Counted from the first letter of the stretch, positions 9,377 to 19,303 are shown. The stretch: DNA of 38,517 nucleotides from Chlorobiota bacterium (GCA_013151015.1 JAADJA010000037.1:94569-133085); one strand, 5' to 3'. Numbers and translations: made by a program. The notes: a model not told the origin generated them from the sequence alone.

Positions 9377-9432
9377 GCTTCGACAGGCTCAGCCTGACCA
9401 GTTGGGGGATTTGACGGGCTCATCCTGACCAG
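9374..9432. repeat. Imperfect direct repeat of a CTTCGACAGGCTCAG-type element
   Basis: Two adjacent diverged units: GGGGCTTCGACAGGCTCAGC (9374-9393, continuing CTGACCAG) and GGGGATTTGACGGGCTCATC (9405-9424, continuing CTGACCAG). The reverse complement of a related unit occurs at 24279-24304 beyond the minisatellite, so this is a dispersed intergenic element. Confidence 0.6.
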
Positions 9433-9460
9433 CGAGGGCATGGACATGTTGGGTTTGTAA

Positions 9461-9493
9461 TCAAGCTCATTGGTGACAACACCAATAAGGGGG
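9461..9493. repeat. Intergenic hairpin repeat, copy 3 (diverged)
   Basis: CTCATTGGTG-ACAA-CACCAATAAG (9466-9489) keeps a 7-bp stem ATTGGTG/CACCAAT. The change G to A in one arm (CGTTGG to CATTGG) is matched by C to T in the other (CCAACG to CCAATA), so the stem is preserved by a paired change. Confidence 0.7.
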
Positions 9494-9525
9494 TGGATGC
9501 AGGAAGAATCCGGTTTCTTTTCGAC

Positions 9526-12018
9526 TCAATCTTTCTGTTCGGTGCCGTCCTTGTTTTTCTTCTTTGCGCCGGGAAAGATTGTTTTCTGAACGGTGGGGTC
9601 GAAGGATTTGATATGCAGATCTTGTTGTGGGAAGGGGATTTGGATACCGGCTTCCCCAAAGGCATCGTAAATGTTCATGGCCACTTCACTTTTTACGGTG
9701 AGCCCAATATCAAGACTTACCCAAAAGCGGACCTTGAATTTGAGGGCATTTTCGCCAAATCCTTCAAATGTGGCCCATGGGCCGGGGTTTTTTATTACGG
9801 AAGGGTGGTCGTTGGCGATTTTTTTGATGATCTCCAATACTTCCCGTGGGTTGGTTCCATAGGCTGCCGATATTTCGATGTCGCGCCTTCGTTTGCGGTC
9901 GGAAAGGGTCCAGTTGATCACTTCATGGGTGATAAGGTTGCTGTTGGGCACGATTACTTCGGAGCCATCAAAGGTTTGGATGGTGCTGGCCCTTACTCCT
10001 ATGTTTATCACATTGCCCATTAAGGTGCCGACCTCGATGGTATCGCCGGTTTGGATGGGCCGTTCGAAGGTAAGTATCAGCCCGGAAATGAAATTGGCCA
10101 CGATATTCTGTAACCCGAAACCGATACCGACACCGAGTGCCCCGGCCAATAGCCCAAATCCACTGAGGTCGATATTGGCCGATTCGAGGGCGATATAGAT
10201 TCCCCAACCGATAATAAAGTAGCGTACAACCATGGATATCGCCCCCGGTATGCCCCGTGGAAGCTCAATACGGGGGAACAATTCTTCTTCAAGTACCGTA
10301 TTCATTATTTTGGCCAACAGCGATGCAACGATTATTACAATAAAGAAAGTGATCATCCCCCCAAAAGAGATGTTCACAGACCCAATTGTCCATGAGCTTT
10401 CCAAAATGCCACTGAACCATTCGGATAGGATGCCCCGGATACCAAGGGAGGTGGATATTGAGCGCAACCACAGGAACAGAGCAAATACCCTGAGGAAAAG
10501 CGAAACCCTTTTCTCGATCAGTTGCTGATGGTTTTTTACGAGGTTTAAGCCTTTTAGGAAGCTTGACTGGAACACCATAATGAGAAAACTGATGGCAATC
10601 CCTATTTCGAGGCTCAACAAAATCCCGATCAATATCCCGTATGTGCTCACGTTCGACAAAAGCTTAGCCAGGTTCACGTACCCAAATACATTGGCAATAA
10701 AGGAAACAGAAGAGATGCCAAGGAAGATATAAGAGGTCTTGTAAACAAAATCCCACCACTTCCCATGCAATTCTTTGCGTATGGGTTTATTGGGACTGAC
10801 AAGCACATACAACATCCAAATTGTTACCAGCGATTTGAGCAGGAGAAGTACGCGGAAAGCAAAATCGTTCAGGTCCACGAACAATTGCGCCTTATCAAGG
10901 AGAAACAGGACGACAATCGGTATGATATAAGGTTTTAGTTTTTTTGTAAGCAACCTTTCGTATAAATATATGCTGGGTATCAGTAGCAGAAAAACTATCA
11001 GCTCATTTACCGGTCGGGGACGGTCGGGGTATATCCATATGGAAATAAGGACCGTTAACATCCATGCGGAAATAAAATAATAGCTCGTGAAAAACCTTAC
11101 GTTCTGCATCCTTGTATCCTCCACAGGTATCTCCATGCCCCTTAGTTTTTTATTGAAATTGAAGAATACCACTGTGAGCAGGACCAATAGGAACAATTGT
11201 AAATAAAGGGCCTCCTCGGTTTTTTCGCTGAAGTAATCGCGGATTGACCGGCTGTTTTTCCCAATGGAAACAGAAACCCTTTTTTCCGTTGACATTGAAT
11301 CTGTTTTGGTACTATCGGACCATGCCCAAATTGCCGGGCTGTCTTTCACCAGATATTCCGATTGCCAGTTTAATTGTAAGTCGTGGAGTTCGGTGAGGTT
11401 TTTTTCGGCAATTAAAATGAGGTCGGTAATGTTGTTCTGTACCTTGGAAATTTGATTGAGCCTGGAATTGATCTTTTTTGAAAAAACCTTTACCAGTGCT
11501 ATTTCTTCGTTGATACGCGCGATGGTTTCAGGTGGGCCTTTTTGCTCTTTGATGGTTTTGTTCGTTAGTTCCCATGTCTTTAACGTTACCAACAGGAAAT
11601 CTTTTTCGTTGAGAAGGTCTTTTGTCTTTTTATTTAATTTCTGCTGAAAAGACTTGAGTTGCTTGTTCAGTACGATCCATTTTCTTTCTAAATCTTCGAT
11701 TTCCCGGGCAGTCAGCCCTTCAGGGTTTTTGTTCGCATTTTCTTTCTCGCTGTCAATGATAAGTTTCTTTTGTGTGATTACCGAATCGATGGATTCTATT
11801 TCGGATTTATCTTTTATCTTATCGTTTAGTTTGTTCGTTAATGAACTTACGTCTTCGATTTTTCCACTGACCTCGGACAATTTCAGGGGCTGGACCGTAA
11901 CCGTGTCCCCCGAATTAAGGATAAGCCTGTTTTCGTTCCCGTCTTGCGGAAGGGCCATCAACAAGGATTGGAAAACCAAAGACAGGAAGAGGAAAAGCAT
12001 GGTTTTATTAAATATCAT
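9526..12018 (-). CDS. Large MscS-family mechanosensitive channel
   Basis: An 830-residue membrane protein. After a signal peptide (MIFNKTMLFLFLSLVFQSLLMA) comes a long, charged, partly coiled-coil extracytoplasmic region (about 40-230). About eleven hydrophobic segments follow, and then a C-terminal MscS domain. The pore-lining helix is recognisable as GFGLLAGALGVGIGFGLQNI, followed by the beta domain (FERPIQTGDTIEVG...VIVPNSNLITHEVINWT) and the lower alpha/beta domain. The layout resembles the MscK/YbdG-like large MscS relatives, which gate on membrane tension and release ions under osmotic downshock. It is a single gene, divergent from the DUF481 gene. The family is certain; the exact subfamily is not. 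Confidence 0.9.
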   Translation of the reverse strand: MIFNKTMLFLFLSLVFQSLLMALPQDGNENRLILNSGDTVTVQPLKLSEVSGKIEDVSSLTNKLNDKIKDKSEIESIDSVITQKKLIIDSEKENANKNPEGLTAREIEDLERKWIVLNKQLKSFQQKLNKKTKDLLNEKDFLLVTLKTWELTNKTIKEQKGPPETIARINEEIALVKVFSKKINSRLNQISKVQNNITDLILIAEKNLTELHDLQLNWQSEYLVKDSPAIWAWSDSTKTDSMSTEKRVSVSIGKNSRSIRDYFSEKTEEALYLQLFLLVLLTVVFFNFNKKLRGMEIPVEDTRMQNVRFFTSYYFISAWMLTVLISIWIYPDRPRPVNELIVFLLLIPSIYLYERLLTKKLKPYIIPIVVLFLLDKAQLFVDLNDFAFRVLLLLKSLVTIWMLYVLVSPNKPIRKELHGKWWDFVYKTSYIFLGISSVSFIANVFGYVNLAKLLSNVSTYGILIGILLSLEIGIAISFLIMVFQSSFLKGLNLVKNHQQLIEKRVSLFLRVFALFLWLRSISTSLGIRGILSEWFSGILESSWTIGSVNISFGGMITFFIVIIVASLLAKIMNTVLEEELFPRIELPRGIPGAISMVVRYFIIGWGIYIALESANIDLSGFGLLAGALGVGIGFGLQNIVANFISGLILTFERPIQTGDTIEVGTLMGNVINIGVRASTIQTFDGSEVIVPNSNLITHEVINWTLSDRKRRRDIEISAAYGTNPREVLEIIKKIANDHPSVIKNPGPWATFEGFGENALKFKVRFWVSLDIGLTVKSEVAMNIYDAFGEAGIQIPFPQQDLHIKSFDPTVQKTIFPGAKKKNKDGTEQKD

Positions 12019-12074
12019 AGCAGGGAATATTTTTTGTAAAAATAGAAAGAATTTTCCAATTGGGTTTCATTTCT

Positions 12075-12082
12075 TATCTTTG
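12075..12082 (+). promoter_or_regulatory. Promoter -7 element of the DUF481 gene
   Basis: TATCTTTG is an exact TAnnTTTG match; transcription would start near 12089, about 53 bases before ATG 12142. A -33 element is not evident. Confidence 0.55.
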
Positions 12083-12141
12083 CGCCCTCTTGGGTTTAAG
12101 TTGGTCCCGGAGTTTTTTTGAATCATTTTTTAAGGTATGCA

Positions 12142-13182
12142 ATGGGCAAATACCCGAATGTTTTTCTGAGGAGCGGATTGCTTTTTTTTATCCTTATAAT
12201 TGGGCTTGAAGGGTATTCGCAAAAAAACGATACCCTTTATTTCCTGAACGGGGATAGGGTTTCGGGGGAGATAAGGCAGTATAAATATGGCTTTCTGACC
12301 TATAAAACCTATGGTGTGGGCACAACAAAAGTGAAGTACGATAAGATATCCACTTTTTATTCCAGCAAGAGTTTTGATATCTTGCTGTCCAACGGAAGAA
12401 GGTGGTTTGCATCGTTTGACACTTCCTATATGGATCAATACCTCAATATTGTTACACTAAACGATACTATTCTAACACCCTTGATCGAAGTGGTGGAATT
12501 CATCCCGATAAAAAACGGTTTTTGGAGGAAAATGACCGGGACGGTCGATATCGGATATAGTTTTGCCAAAGCCAATTCACTTTCGCAGCTTAGTGGGGCT
12601 ACCGATATACGATATGTCCACCGTGGTTATCAATTGGCAATGAAAGGAAACACTTTGGTGACAACCCAAGACGAAACACCCGATATAAAAAGGAATGACC
12701 TTACCCTGTCGTATTTTAAACGTTTGGGCAAAACCTGGTTTGCTGGCACGGCACTTAGCGGTGAGCAAAATTCGGAGCTGGGGCTTGATTTGCGTCTTCA
12801 GGCTTCTTTTGTGGGCGGAAACGAAGTCCTTCATACCAATACAAATAATTTGATGGCTTTTGCAGGTCTTGTTGTCAATCAGGAATACAATATCGATACC
12901 ACATTGTCGCGCTGGAACATTGATGGAGTAGCTACCCTGTCGTACCGTTTGTTCCGTTTCCAGGACCCTGAAATAAACATTACCTCAAATTTAACCGCCT
13001 ATCCCAGTTTTACGGTACCGGGCCGTTACAGGGTCGATTTTAATATCAGTGCAAAGATCACGATAATCAGCGATATGTATTTCAACCTTTCGTTTTACGA
13101 GAACTTTGACAGCAAACCTCCATCGGAGAATGCCGCGAATTCCGATTACCGGATAAGTACTTCGATCGGGTATTCGTTTTGA
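12142..13182 (+). CDS. DUF481-type outer-membrane protein
   Basis: A 346-residue exported protein. The signal peptide (MGKYPNVFLRSGLLFFILII) starts at ATG 12142; the frame also opens at TTG 12118, which I consider upstream read-through. The mature N-terminus contains TLYFLNGDRVSGEI and a short SH3-like repeat region. The C-terminal two thirds (from about GTVDIGYSFAKANSLSQL) form the DUF481 (YdiY-like) beta-barrel domain, ending SDYRISTSIGYSF with a terminal phenylalanine typical of outer-membrane proteins. The function of the family is not established. It converges on the RND operon. Confidence 0.82.
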   Translation: MGKYPNVFLRSGLLFFILIIGLEGYSQKNDTLYFLNGDRVSGEIRQYKYGFLTYKTYGVGTTKVKYDKISTFYSSKSFDILLSNGRRWFASFDTSYMDQYLNIVTLNDTILTPLIEVVEFIPIKNGFWRKMTGTVDIGYSFAKANSLSQLSGATDIRYVHRGYQLAMKGNTLVTTQDETPDIKRNDLTLSYFKRLGKTWFAGTALSGEQNSELGLDLRLQASFVGGNEVLHTNTNNLMAFAGLVVNQEYNIDTTLSRWNIDGVATLSYRLFRFQDPEINITSNLTAYPSFTVPGRYRVDFNISAKITIISDMYFNLSFYENFDSKPPSENAANSDYRISTSIGYSF

Positions 13183-13219
13183 AAATGGGTGTGCGAAACA
13201 GTAAAAGGGCAATTTAGAA

Positions 13220-13245
13220 TCATGGGGTGTGTTGTAAGCCCATGA
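13220..13245. terminator. Weak hairpin between convergent units
   Basis: TCATGGG (13220-13226) and CCCATGA (13239-13245) form a 7-bp stem with a 12-base loop between the DUF481 gene and the efflux operon. No good U-tract follows on either strand, so a terminator role is uncertain. Confidence 0.3.
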
Positions 13246-13256
13246 CCCAAATTTAC

Positions 13257-14693
13257 CTATTTCTGCGGATATGTCTGATTGCCAGCTTCAGCCTGTTTCA
13301 TCTCCTCTTCCGAAATCCATCCACCGCCCAAGGCTTTGTAAAGGAAAACATAGGCGTTGATGTATTGTTGGTAAACTTCCGTTGCGGCAAGCTGTGCATT
13401 GAATTTTGACCTGTCGGAATCCAAGACTTCCAAATAGCTCGTTACGCCACCATCGTATCTTTCATAGGACAACATAGAAGCATTTTCAGCCGCTTTCATT
13501 TGCCTGTCCCTTGCTATGGACTCTTTATTGAGTGTTTGGATTTCGACCAGGGCATCCTCTACTTCCTGAAATGCCCTTAGGACAGTATTCACATAGTTCA
13601 AGCTGTCCTGATAAAAGCGTTGCCGTTCGATATCGACCCTTCGTTTGTTTTTGCCAAATTGAAATATCGGGCCAACGATTCCACCACTCACTGACCAAAT
13701 CAAAGCATCTCCCGAGGTTATTGTGCTTAGCTCGTTGCTGGCGGCCCCCAGCATTCCCGTAAGGCTTATGGAAGGGAAGCGCTGGGCCACGGCCACCCCG
13801 ATACGGGCACTTTGTGCAGCGAGCGATTGTTCGGCAGCATTGATGTCGGGTCTTCTCGCTATGATAGCGGAAGGGATACCGGATGGGATTTCCGGTGGAA
13901 TGACTTCATCTTTTAATTTCCTGTTTCGTTTTATAAAGCCCGGGTTGTTGCCCAACAATATGCTCAAGGCATTTTCTGTTTGTGCCACGAGGCGCTCGTA
14001 AAAAGGGACGGCGGCAGCAGCAATGGACTCTTGTATCTGCGCCTGGTTGAGGTCGATTTCTGGCACGATCCCCTCATTGAAACGTTCCTCAATGATCCGC
14101 AAGGATTCTGTCCTTGATTTCATGGTCATTTTTGAAATCTGAAGCCGGGCATCGAAATCGAGCAAAAGGAAATAGGTGCTGGCCACCGATGATATCAGGC
14201 TGATTTGTAGCGCACGGTGGCTATAATCGGAAGCCAATAATTCGGCACGGGCAGCTTCCGTTGCACGCCTGTACTTTCCCCAGAAATCGAGTTCCCAGGC
14301 CAGGTTGGCGGCCCCCGAAAAATTATTGATAGGCCCGTTAACGCCAAATTGTGATAAATTGAGTTGCTGCCGGCTCCCCGATCCGTCATAACCAAATGAA
14401 GGCCATTGGTTGGCTTTGTTGTAGCCCACCACTGCACGGGCTTCTTCAATCCTCGAAGCGGCGATCAGCACATCGGGGTTGTAAGCCAGGGCCGTATCAA
14501 TGAGTGCCTTCAGTTCAGGGTTCTGGAACATTTCCCACCATTTGAGGTTGATGATCGTATCAGCCTGTGTTGCATCGCTGTCAAACCTGAAGGTTGCCGG
14601 TGAATTTGTTACCGGTTTTTGAAATTCCGGTCCTACCTTGCATCCGGAGATCACGAGGAGGAGGAACAGGGCGTAGGTTATGTTATGTTTCAT
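13257..14693 (-). CDS. Efflux outer-membrane factor lipoprotein (OprM/NodT type)
   Basis: The outer-membrane channel of a tripartite RND efflux pump. I start at the ATG at 14693 (MKHNITYALFLLLVISGCKV), which gives a lipoprotein signal with Cys18 in a good lipobox; the frame extends 11 codons further upstream. The mature start GCKVGPEFQKP is the NodT/OprM family signature. The two TolC-type repeats are visible, with ELDFWGKYRRATEAARAEL in the first and IGVAVAQRFPSISLTG in the second. Total 478 residues, normal for the family. It is the last gene of the three-gene operon, 124 bases after the pump. Confidence 0.93.
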   Translation of the reverse strand: MKHNITYALFLLLVISGCKVGPEFQKPVTNSPATFRFDSDATQADTIINLKWWEMFQNPELKALIDTALAYNPDVLIAASRIEEARAVVGYNKANQWPSFGYDGSGSRQQLNLSQFGVNGPINNFSGAANLAWELDFWGKYRRATEAARAELLASDYSHRALQISLISSVASTYFLLLDFDARLQISKMTMKSRTESLRIIEERFNEGIVPEIDLNQAQIQESIAAAAVPFYERLVAQTENALSILLGNNPGFIKRNRKLKDEVIPPEIPSGIPSAIIARRPDINAAEQSLAAQSARIGVAVAQRFPSISLTGMLGAASNELSTITSGDALIWSVSGGIVGPIFQFGKNKRRVDIERQRFYQDSLNYVNTVLRAFQEVEDALVEIQTLNKESIARDRQMKAAENASMLSYERYDGGVTSYLEVLDSDRSKFNAQLAATEVYQQYINAYVFLYKALGGGWISEEEMKQAEAGNQTYPQK

Positions 14694-14817
14694 GTGTTTG
14701 TGTATTGTAAATGTTTGAAATTTCAAAACTCAAAAAATAAATAACAAATAAATCACAAAAAAGGAAATTATAATGTCCAAACATGTGTCAATTCATTTGG
14801 ATTTTGAGATAAATTTG

Positions 14818-17800
14818 TTATTTATGTTTTTCAACTTGTTTTTTAATTTTAATTTTCTCCATTGCCAATTCCCTTTTCTTCTCATACCCGGCAATCTTTC
14901 CGATAAAAACAAACAACATGGGGTAAAGGAAAACACCAAGGAAAGTGGCAAGTGACATGCCTCCCAACAATGCCATCCCCATAACCTTACGTGCTTCGGC
15001 CCCCGAACCTGTTGCAATGACCAGGGGGAAAACCCCAAGGATGAAAGAGAAGGCCGTCATCAGGATAGGCCTGAACCTTGACTTGGCCGCAACAATGGCC
15101 GCATCGAACAGGCTCAGCCCTTTTTTAAATTCGTCATTGGCAAATTCAACGATCAGGATGGCATTTTTGGCCGCCATCCCAATCAACATCACGAAAGATA
15201 CCTGTGCGAAAATATTGTTCTCAAATGTTGGGCTGAACAACCTTGCCGCCCATAGGGCAAACAAAGCCCCGAAAATGGCAAAAGGTGTGCCCATAAGGAT
15301 TGCAAAGGGCAATGACCAGCTTTCATATTGCGCCGAAAGGATCAGGAACACGAAAACGAGTGAAAACGTGAGGATCACACCGAGTGAACCGGAAGCTTTG
15401 TTTTCCTGGTACGACATGGCATTCCAGGCATAACTCATATCGTGGGGGAGGGTTTCTTCGGCCACCTCCTGCAAGGCTTCCCTTGCTTGTGTCGAGGTAT
15501 ATCCTTCTGCAGGGCCTCCCGTGACTTCCACTGATCGGTAAAGGTTGAACCGGGTTGTGTAATCTGGCCCGGATATAGGTCTCACCGTTGCAACTGTTGC
15601 CAATGGGACCATGTTCCCGTCTTTGTTTTTTATAAAGAAATTGTTCAACTGTGCCGCATCCACCCGGTATTCCGGTTCTGCCTGGATATAAGTTTTGTAC
15701 AATCGTCCGAAACGGGTGAAATCGTTTACATAGGCACCGCCCATAAAAGCGCCCACCGTGGTATATAAATCGTTCAGGCGGATGCCGAGTTTCAGGGCTT
15801 TCTCTTTGTCGATATCCATATACCTTTGTGGCACCGAGGCCTGAAAAGTGGTCGTGGCCCTGCCTATTTCGGGCCGTTCGTTGGCTGCCTTCAAAAACTT
15901 GATCGCATTTTTCGACAAGTATTCGGGACTGTTCCCCCCTTTGTCCTGAAGCATGATGCTGAATCCGGAGCCGTTCCCCAGTCCGGGGATTGCCGGAGGG
16001 CCAAAGGCAAAGACCTGTGCCCCTTTAATGCTATAAAGTTTACGGTTGATCTGATTGATCAATTCCGCTGCCGTATATTCCCTTTCGTCCCATTTTTTGA
16101 GCGAGATGAACAAGAAACCGGTATTGGAAGTCATGGCGCCCGATAAAATACTGTATCCGGTTGCTGTTGTTACATATTCAACCTCCTCAAAGCCCAAGAG
16201 TATTTCTTCCACTTGTTTGGTGATCACGTCCGAACGCTGGATTGAGGCTGCATTGGGCAATTGCACGTTCACAAAGAAATACCCCATGTCTTCCTCGGGG
16301 ATAAAACCGCCTGGCACCAATGTGCCAAATATGCCCGCACCAATTGTCATCAGTACGATAAACACAATGCTCCTTTTCAGTTTTCTCGCCACGATATTCG
16401 TAAAGCTCATATATGAGTCGGTACTTTTGTCCATCCATTTATTGAATTTCCCAAAGAACCATCCAAGAGGGCCTTTGTAAGGCTTGGGTTCTTTTAACAA
16501 TATCGAGCAAAGGGCGGGGCTGAGGGTAAGTGCATTTATGGATGAAACGATAACCGAAACCACAATGGTAATGGCAAATTGTTGGTAGAGTATGCCCGTG
16601 ATACCGGCCATCCCGGCCACAGGGATAAACACGGCCACCAACACAAGTGTTGTGGCAATTACCGGGGCCGTAACTTTCCGCATCGCATCGAGGGTGGCTT
16701 CTTTGGCCGTCATGCCCTTGGCAATATTCACCTGAACAGCCTCCACTACAACGATGGCATCATCTACCACAATCCCAATGGCAAGCACCAATCCGAGCAA
16801 TGACAACACATTAATGGTGAACCCCAAACCCGGAAAGAAAATAAATGCCCCAACAAGGGAAACGGGGATGGCAAGGGTCGGGATAAGCGTTGCCCGCCAG
16901 TCCTGGATAAAAATAAACACAACAAGGATTACCAATACCAATGCGATGATCAATGTAACGACTATATCTTTAATGCCTGCTGTAATAGGGGCGGTAGTGT
17001 CCATGGAGACATCATATTTTATGCTTTCGGGAAAAAGCTTTGCCAGGTTTTCCATTTCTGCCCTCACATTATCGGCAAGCTCCACGGCATTTGAGCCCGG
17101 TGACTGGTAAAGTGCCACAATGGCTGCTGTTTCACCGTTAAGCCTTGGGATCATGTTATAGGTTTCAACACCAAGGTTGATGGTGGCCACATCTTTGAGC
17201 TTGATCTGGGAACCATCGGGTTGTGTCCTTACCACAATATCCCCAAAGGCTTTGGGGGAATTAAAACGTTCGGGCAACCGGACCGTGTAAGTAAATTCCG
17301 TTCCCGGTGGGGCAGGTTCGGCCCCAAATTTACCTCCCGGAACAATGAGGTTTTGTTCGTTAATTGCACTGATGATTTCCGGGACGGTCAGGCCCATCTG
17401 GGAAAGGCGGTCGGGTTTTATCCAAATTCGCATGGAATAATCGGATGCGCCCAAAACGTCCACACGGCCAATTCCCTTTATCCTTGCCAGTTGGTCCTTG
17501 ATATTGATAAGCGCATAATTCCCCAGGAAATCCTGGTTATACCGTCCGTCAGAAGTCAGGGTGACCAGCATGAGCATACTGGGAAGTGATTTTTGGGTGG
17601 AAACACCATATTTCTTCACAGCTTCGGGTAGCTTTGCCGTAGCGGCTGAAACCCGGTTTTGTGCCAATACCGTGTTCATGTCCGGGTCGGTCCCCACATC
17701 GAACGAAATGTCGATCACCATGGTGCCGTCGTTGGCATTGGTGGACTTCATGTAAATCATATTGTCAACCCCATTGATTTGTTGTTCCAAAGGGGTGGCC

Positions 17801-17994
17801 ATTGATTCTTCAACGTTGATGGCGTTGGCCCCGGTAAAAGTGCCCCGTACCTGTACAATAGGAGGTGTTAGGTTTGGGTATTGCTCAATGGGCAAGCCAA
17901 TGAGTGAAATAGTGCCAACAATTACAATGATTATGGCGATAACCATTGCAACGATGGGCCTATGGACGAAAAAATTTCCTTTATCTTCTGCCAT
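14818..17994 (-). CDS. RND efflux pump, AcrB/HAE1 family
   Basis: The inner-membrane proton-driven pump (1058 residues) that extrudes hydrophobic and amphiphilic drugs through the outer-membrane factor. It starts MAEDKGNFFVHRPIVAMVIA with the first transmembrane helix, followed by LPIEQYPNLTPPIVQV, standard for HAE1 pumps. Transmembrane helix 4 carries GIVVDDAIVVVEAV with the two proton-relay aspartates, and helix 10 carries MAAKNAILIVEFANDEF with the matching lysine. The porter domain repeats are full length. It lies 127 bases behind the adaptor and 124 before the outer-membrane factor. No dedicated repressor gene is nearby. The family is secure; the substrate is unknown. Confidence 0.96.
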   Translation of the reverse strand: MAEDKGNFFVHRPIVAMVIAIIIVIVGTISLIGLPIEQYPNLTPPIVQVRGTFTGANAINVEESMATPLEQQINGVDNMIYMKSTNANDGTMVIDISFDVGTDPDMNTVLAQNRVSAATAKLPEAVKKYGVSTQKSLPSMLMLVTLTSDGRYNQDFLGNYALINIKDQLARIKGIGRVDVLGASDYSMRIWIKPDRLSQMGLTVPEIISAINEQNLIVPGGKFGAEPAPPGTEFTYTVRLPERFNSPKAFGDIVVRTQPDGSQIKLKDVATINLGVETYNMIPRLNGETAAIVALYQSPGSNAVELADNVRAEMENLAKLFPESIKYDVSMDTTAPITAGIKDIVVTLIIALVLVILVVFIFIQDWRATLIPTLAIPVSLVGAFIFFPGLGFTINVLSLLGLVLAIGIVVDDAIVVVEAVQVNIAKGMTAKEATLDAMRKVTAPVIATTLVLVAVFIPVAGMAGITGILYQQFAITIVVSVIVSSINALTLSPALCSILLKEPKPYKGPLGWFFGKFNKWMDKSTDSYMSFTNIVARKLKRSIVFIVLMTIGAGIFGTLVPGGFIPEEDMGYFFVNVQLPNAASIQRSDVITKQVEEILLGFEEVEYVTTATGYSILSGAMTSNTGFLFISLKKWDEREYTAAELINQINRKLYSIKGAQVFAFGPPAIPGLGNGSGFSIMLQDKGGNSPEYLSKNAIKFLKAANERPEIGRATTTFQASVPQRYMDIDKEKALKLGIRLNDLYTTVGAFMGGAYVNDFTRFGRLYKTYIQAEPEYRVDAAQLNNFFIKNKDGNMVPLATVATVRPISGPDYTTRFNLYRSVEVTGGPAEGYTSTQAREALQEVAEETLPHDMSYAWNAMSYQENKASGSLGVILTFSLVFVFLILSAQYESWSLPFAILMGTPFAIFGALFALWAARLFSPTFENNIFAQVSFVMLIGMAAKNAILIVEFANDEFKKGLSLFDAAIVAAKSRFRPILMTAFSFILGVFPLVIATGSGAEARKVMGMALLGGMSLATFLGVFLYPMLFVFIGKIAGYEKKRELAMEKIKIKKQVEKHK

Positions 17995-18121
17995 TACGGG
18001 ATTGTGTTTTTATATCTGTGTTGAAATTATGTTGGTCGAAATTGCTATGTACATAAGGGATGTAGGGATGCACGGCCGTGCGCCTCAACTTTCCCAGGGG
18101 CTGAACGCATCCACCCAAAGC

Positions 18122-19303
18122 CTATTGACTCTCACTTTTACTGGTAAACTTTGTGAATATGGGTTTTATTTCCATTCCGCCCGAAACTTTCTGAAGGCCT
18201 TCCAAGACAACTTTGTCGCCTGGTTTCAACCCTTCCCTTACAAGTTGCATATCCCCGATACGTGCTTCGGTTTTAATCTGACGTGCTTCAACTTTATTCT
18301 CGGCATTCACAACATACACAGAATACTGGCCCTGCAATTCCATTATGCACCTACTGGGGATCAACAACCCACCTTTGACCGTTTTCATTTTCACTTTTAC
18401 TTTAGCATAAAGGCCCGGCCGCAATAGAAATTCAGGGTTGGGAAAAGTTGCCTGAACGAGGATGCTGCCCGTGGTAGCGTCCACACCGCGATCGATAAAA
18501 TCAACTGTTCCAGTATGCTTATATGTATTGCCATCAGAAAGTATCAATTCCAGTTTTACCTTGTCTTCCTGTTTTAAATTGCCCTCTGCATCAGCCTTGA
18601 TATCAACCCTATATTCGCGTGCAAGGTAAAGGTAATCCGATTCGGTCAGGAAAAACGTTACACGGACATTATCGGTTTCAGATACCGTATTCAAAATAAC
18701 CGGGTTGGGCTCGCGGCCCACAAAATCACCGACCCTTGCCAGGGTTTTTCCAATAATCCCGTTGAGGGGGGAATAAATCTGGCAATACCCCAATTCGATT
18801 TCAGCGGATCGGAGGTTTGATTTTTCCGCATTAACAGAGGACACGGCCGCATCATACAGTGCTTGTTTGGCATCAAGGTCGCTTTGGCTCACCGCATTTT
18901 TTTCGGCAAGGGGCTTGTACCGGTCCAGGTCGCTTTTGGCCTTTACCAACATGGTTTTTGCTTCAGCAAGCTTGCTTTTCTGGGCATTGACTTTTGCCTG
19001 AAAGGGCAATGGGTCAATGGAATACAATAATTGCCCTTTGGTTACCTTGAAACCTTCTTTAAAATGTATCCCTTCCAAAAGGCCTTCTACCCTTGCACGG
19101 ATGGGGATGTCTTTTGCGCCATAAACCTGCCCCACGAATTTTTCATAAAGGGGAACGTCTTTTTGAATCACTTCCACAACCTTAATGTCGGGTGGAGGAA
19201 GTTTTATTGCCTTGTCTTCTTTGCAAGAGGTGATGGCAGAAAATGCCAATAAAACAACAATTAGTGATTTGGCAATAAATTGCCGGTCGTATTTTCGTAC
19301 CAT
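18122..19303 (-). CDS. RND efflux periplasmic adaptor lipoprotein (AcrA/MexA type)
   Basis: The membrane-fusion subunit that couples pump and outer-membrane channel. I start at the ATG at 19303 (MVRKYDRQFIAKSLIVVLLA), which gives a lipoprotein signal with Cys27 in AITSC; the frame continues 29 codons upstream through the promoter. Domains follow in order: lipoyl half (VGQVYGAKDIPIRARVEGLL), alpha-helical hairpin (about 95-150), second lipoyl half (CQIYSPLNGIIGKTLARVGD), beta-barrel (VDFIDRGVDATTGSILVQA) and membrane-proximal domain. Length 393 residues, usual for the family. First gene of the operon. Confidence 0.94.
   Translation of the reverse strand: MVRKYDRQFIAKSLIVVLLAFSAITSCKEDKAIKLPPPDIKVVEVIQKDVPLYEKFVGQVYGAKDIPIRARVEGLLEGIHFKEGFKVTKGQLLYSIDPLPFQAKVNAQKSKLAEAKTMLVKAKSDLDRYKPLAEKNAVSQSDLDAKQALYDAAVSSVNAEKSNLRSAEIELGYCQIYSPLNGIIGKTLARVGDFVGREPNPVILNTVSETDNVRVTFFLTESDYLYLAREYRVDIKADAEGNLKQEDKVKLELILSDGNTYKHTGTVDFIDRGVDATTGSILVQATFPNPEFLLRPGLYAKVKVKMKTVKGGLLIPSRCIMELQGQYSVYVVNAENKVEARQIKTEARIGDMQLVREGLKPGDKVVLEGLQKVSGGMEIKPIFTKFTSKSESQ

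Noticed and set aside
9172-9447. A 91-codon minus-strand frame upstream of the beta-barrel gene
   Set aside because: It translates the hairpin and CTTCGACAGGCTCAG repeats, not a gene.
13257-19303. The RND efflux operon as an unusual system
   Set aside because: All three subunits have normal length, motifs and order; it is an ordinary tripartite pump.
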